Assembly (NCBI GenBank): GCA_028023455.1
Contig: JAQFVV010000499.1
Coordinates: forward strand, 1 to 64,000
DNA length: 64,000 nucleotides
Direction of reading: 5' to 3'
Origin: Epiperipatus broadwayi
Taxonomy: Eukaryota > Onychophora > Udeonychophora > Euonychophora > Peripatidae
Numbering within the stretch: the first letter of the stretch is position 1; each line of letters starts with the position of its first letter. Positions 61,481-64,000 of the stretch are shown piece by piece. The notes beneath the pieces are model-generated. The model worked only from the letters and a program-made list of their open reading frames with translations, made no database searches and was not told where the DNA came from. The translations under genes and the position numbers were made by a program.

Positions 61481-63475
61481 CTAATAACAATGTAAATAAT
61501 ATGCATTTTCCATGTTCTATTATAATCAAGTTTGATAAATGTTATACAACTTAATATTTCATTATCTTGCAAGTTTTTTTTAGATTTGTCAATTTTTTGG
61601 AATCTTTTTTTTTTTCTTAGTTTAGACATACTGTATATTGGATATTTTTATTGCTTTTACTCATGAATGAGTGGAATTTGTGATATAATGGTTAGGAATA
61701 TACTATGCCCATGTTTGATATTATTGCTTTAGCAATCAATGTTTCCTTAAAATGCCCATTGGATTCTAAGAATTCTAATGCATGTATTTATCATTGAAAT
61801 ATTTATAAATTTATTTTCATTATTTATATATTTGATTGGAAGCTTGTCTTCTGAGTGTGCTCTGTAAATTTAGCCAGCCAATTAGTCAAGTGAATTAACT
61901 ATTCAATTATTTGGTTAGTGAGTGGGTATTTAAATATTTTCAGATAAAGAATAAAATAAAAAAGGAAAAACAAAACTCTGCATCCAACTAGTCAAATATT
62001 GTCATATTCATTTTTATATAGAGGGAAGCTAGAGAAGCCTTTTCACTGCAATGATTATTTTAAAGCTCTCTTGTCTTTTTTTATTTAACTTGTATATAAT
62101 AAATACAATCATTCACTTTCAAAAATATTAATAGTTTTGTTTTCTCACTTTATATATATATAAGTTCATATTATAGCACCATGAAAAAAAAAGAAATAAG
62201 TCATCGATATATATGCTAGTATATAGAATTGTTTTATTGCTAAAATGAAAATATTTTATTCTTCAAGTAAAAACAAAAATCATACTTTGATCTGCAAGTG
62301 ATTTATTATAGATTGCAGCAAAAAAAATAAAAAAAATAAACAAATTATTTTAAAGTTGTTTTTTTTTAAAAAAAAAAGTATGAAAATGTTTAAAGTTTGG
62401 TGTTAATAGAAAGTTTTAATTAAAATATATTTTTGGGTTACAATAAATTTCGTTTTAATTTTAAAAGAGATTTCAAGAAATGTTTTTCTTAGTTTTTACA
62501 CAATTGAGTAACCAGTTGAGAGAAAAAATTCTATAAAAATCTAATTAAACAAATTATAAATTTAAATGATTTAAGGTATATAGGTAAATTGTCATTATTT
62601 TGAAACTCTAAGTTCAAAGTTGGTTTATGCATAAAGTCACTCAAATAAAAATCTATAATTATATCAGTAAAATGTAAGTATATATTTAGAAATAATATAT
62701 TTAATTAATTTAAATATAACTTATTAGTGTATATTCCTTAAAAAATTTATATAATATAATAAATCTCAACTTATTAACTCTTTTCAACAAACTATGTAAT
62801 TCTTAAACATTCAGTCCTATTAGCTAGTTTATATTATAATTGGTTACCTTTTCAACCAAAGTCGAAGTCAACAGTATTTAAGAATTATAATAAACTAAAG
62901 AAATTTAAATTATTACTTATATTTTCTTGTTCTAAAAGAAATTTTGCATTGACAAATGACAAAAGTTCAAATACTGTACTGTAATAAAAGACGCACAATT
63001 TTTGTGTATTTCATAAAAGTCATGATAAAAAGAGAGATGTTTAAGAACCTGTTCAATTTGTTAGTAAACACCAATATTTCTTTAAAAAATGAAATAAGTA
63101 AAAAAATGCACTTAAATTCATTACCTATTTATTTTTGCTTGTATTACTAAGTGGCAAAACATTTATAGTAAAAACTGAACCTTTTTTGTATATAGTGTTA
63201 GCAAAAAATGATCTAATGTAAAAATGGCAATTTCATTAAAAACTTTCTGTTGACTTTTTGAAGATAAACATTTAGTGTTGAACTGCAAGTTTTTTAGTTT
63301 TATATTTCATATGATGTTAGGAATAAAAAATGAACAAACTGACATGACAATGTAGCAATATAATTTTTTTATATAAAGGAATTACAGTACATTCTTAGAA
63401 TATTTTTTACATTGAATTAGAATAATATAATTTTATTGACTTTAAAACAATCACCATTTTTTTCTTTTGATTGTT
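61481..63475. other. AT-rich spacer, nothing recognised
   Basis: No gene, RNA gene or dispersed repeat was identified. The frame at 62956-63150 (+) resembles no family known to me. Confidence 0.45.
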
Positions 63476-63880
63476 GTAGTAATCTGATATTAGAAACTGT
63501 CAACATAGTCTATCTGTTTTATTTGTTATTGTAAGTAAAGTTTTAACATAGAATCACAAACTTTTTGCTTTTGAACTGCTGCAAATTGTTGGGGATTTCA
63601 GATAATTTATAGTTTAGTTTAACGTCTTTATAAAATGTATTATGAATATTGGTTTCATTTTTTAAAACTCAGCTAAAGGTGTAATAATCTGATAATAGAA
63701 ACTCCTGACTTATACTATTAATTTTATTTATTATTGAAATAAACTTTTAGCATAGAATCATGTTTTTTTTTTAAATTTTTGCTTATGAATGTTATTGTAT
63801 AGAATATTAAAATTTTCACATAAATTAAAAATTAATTTAATTTTTTTTTATAAAAATGCATTATGAATTTTAAACTAAGA
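63476..63880. repeat. Diverged tandem duplication, period ~205 bp
   Basis: GTAATCTGATATTAGAAACT (near 63478) through ACATAGAATCA and TTTTTGCTT recurs from about 63683 (ATAATCTGATAATAGAAACT ... GCATAGAATCA ... TTTTTGCTT). TATAAAA-ATGNATTATGAAT also recurs (63631 and 63850). Roughly 75% similar. Confidence 0.55.
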
Positions 63881-64000
63881 CTTTGTAATTTTTTTCTTCA
63901 TCTTGGTTAAATTAATAATGATTTGAGAATCTGCTACTGTATTTTTTATGTTTTATGCTTTAATATGACTTTCAGTAATGTAATCTCTATGAAAATTGTC

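Noticed and set aside
1-64000. Bacterial-type features (operons, Shine-Dalgarno sites, CRISPR, phage genes)
   Set aside because: No spaced direct-repeat array, no operonic frames, and the SINE, LINE and LTR content is eukaryotic.

Overview
The window is 64 kb of very AT-rich, gene-poor eukaryotic DNA. It holds dispersed retroelement remnants (LTR, LINE and tRNA-derived SINE), fold-back repeats and long trinucleotide microsatellites. This fits an invertebrate animal genome with heavy repeat content, but nothing in the sequence fixes the lineage. I found no intact host gene, no rRNA, no functional tRNA and no CRISPR array. Almost every open frame is either a retroelement fragment or a chance frame in repeat DNA.

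The left third (1-23.7 kb) is built from two related families of LTR retroelement, both lying on the minus strand. Element 1 covers 1-6989 and its left LTR is cut by the window edge. Element 2 covers 9544-23723 and is a head-to-tail array of three LTRs and two internal regions (LTR A, internal, LTR B, internal, LTR C). Each LTR is about 2.7-2.9 kb. Each internal region is only about 2.75 kb and carries a single gag-like gene (N-terminal coiled coil, then a retrotransposon-gag region ending in ...PPDPG). No protease, reverse transcriptase, RNase H or integrase could be found. These are therefore non-autonomous, gag-only elements that must rely on proteins supplied from elsewhere. All three gag copies are broken by small lesions, two of them one-base changes in homopolymers. 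Several non-coding features recur in both families: a TG...CA outer end pair, a TGGCGCC primer-binding-site-like motif inside a hairpin whose two arms change together, 12-base complementary boxes bracketing gag, a long stem inside the LTR, and a TATA-like block near one LTR end.

The remaining 40 kb (23.7-64 kb) is older sequence. It includes a LINE whose endonuclease half (46.45-47.86 kb, minus) and reverse transcriptase half (48.44-49.19 kb, plus) face away from each other, as 5' inversion during integration would leave them. A second decayed LINE lies at 58.4-61.5 kb (minus). A short tRNA-derived SINE at 42.1 kb has a perfect 15-bp target duplication. A ~300-bp-arm palindrome with an extra half copy sits at 40.9-41.8 kb. 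A repeat family at 27.7, 44.7, 45.2 and 46.0 kb carries hammerhead-like core boxes, and another family at 25.9, 51.4 and 56.7 kb is tandemly duplicated once. There are several smaller hairpins and microsatellites.

The most unusual object is the gag-only LTR family and its tandem array, with the unresolved conflict between its apparent LTR end and its apparent primer binding site.
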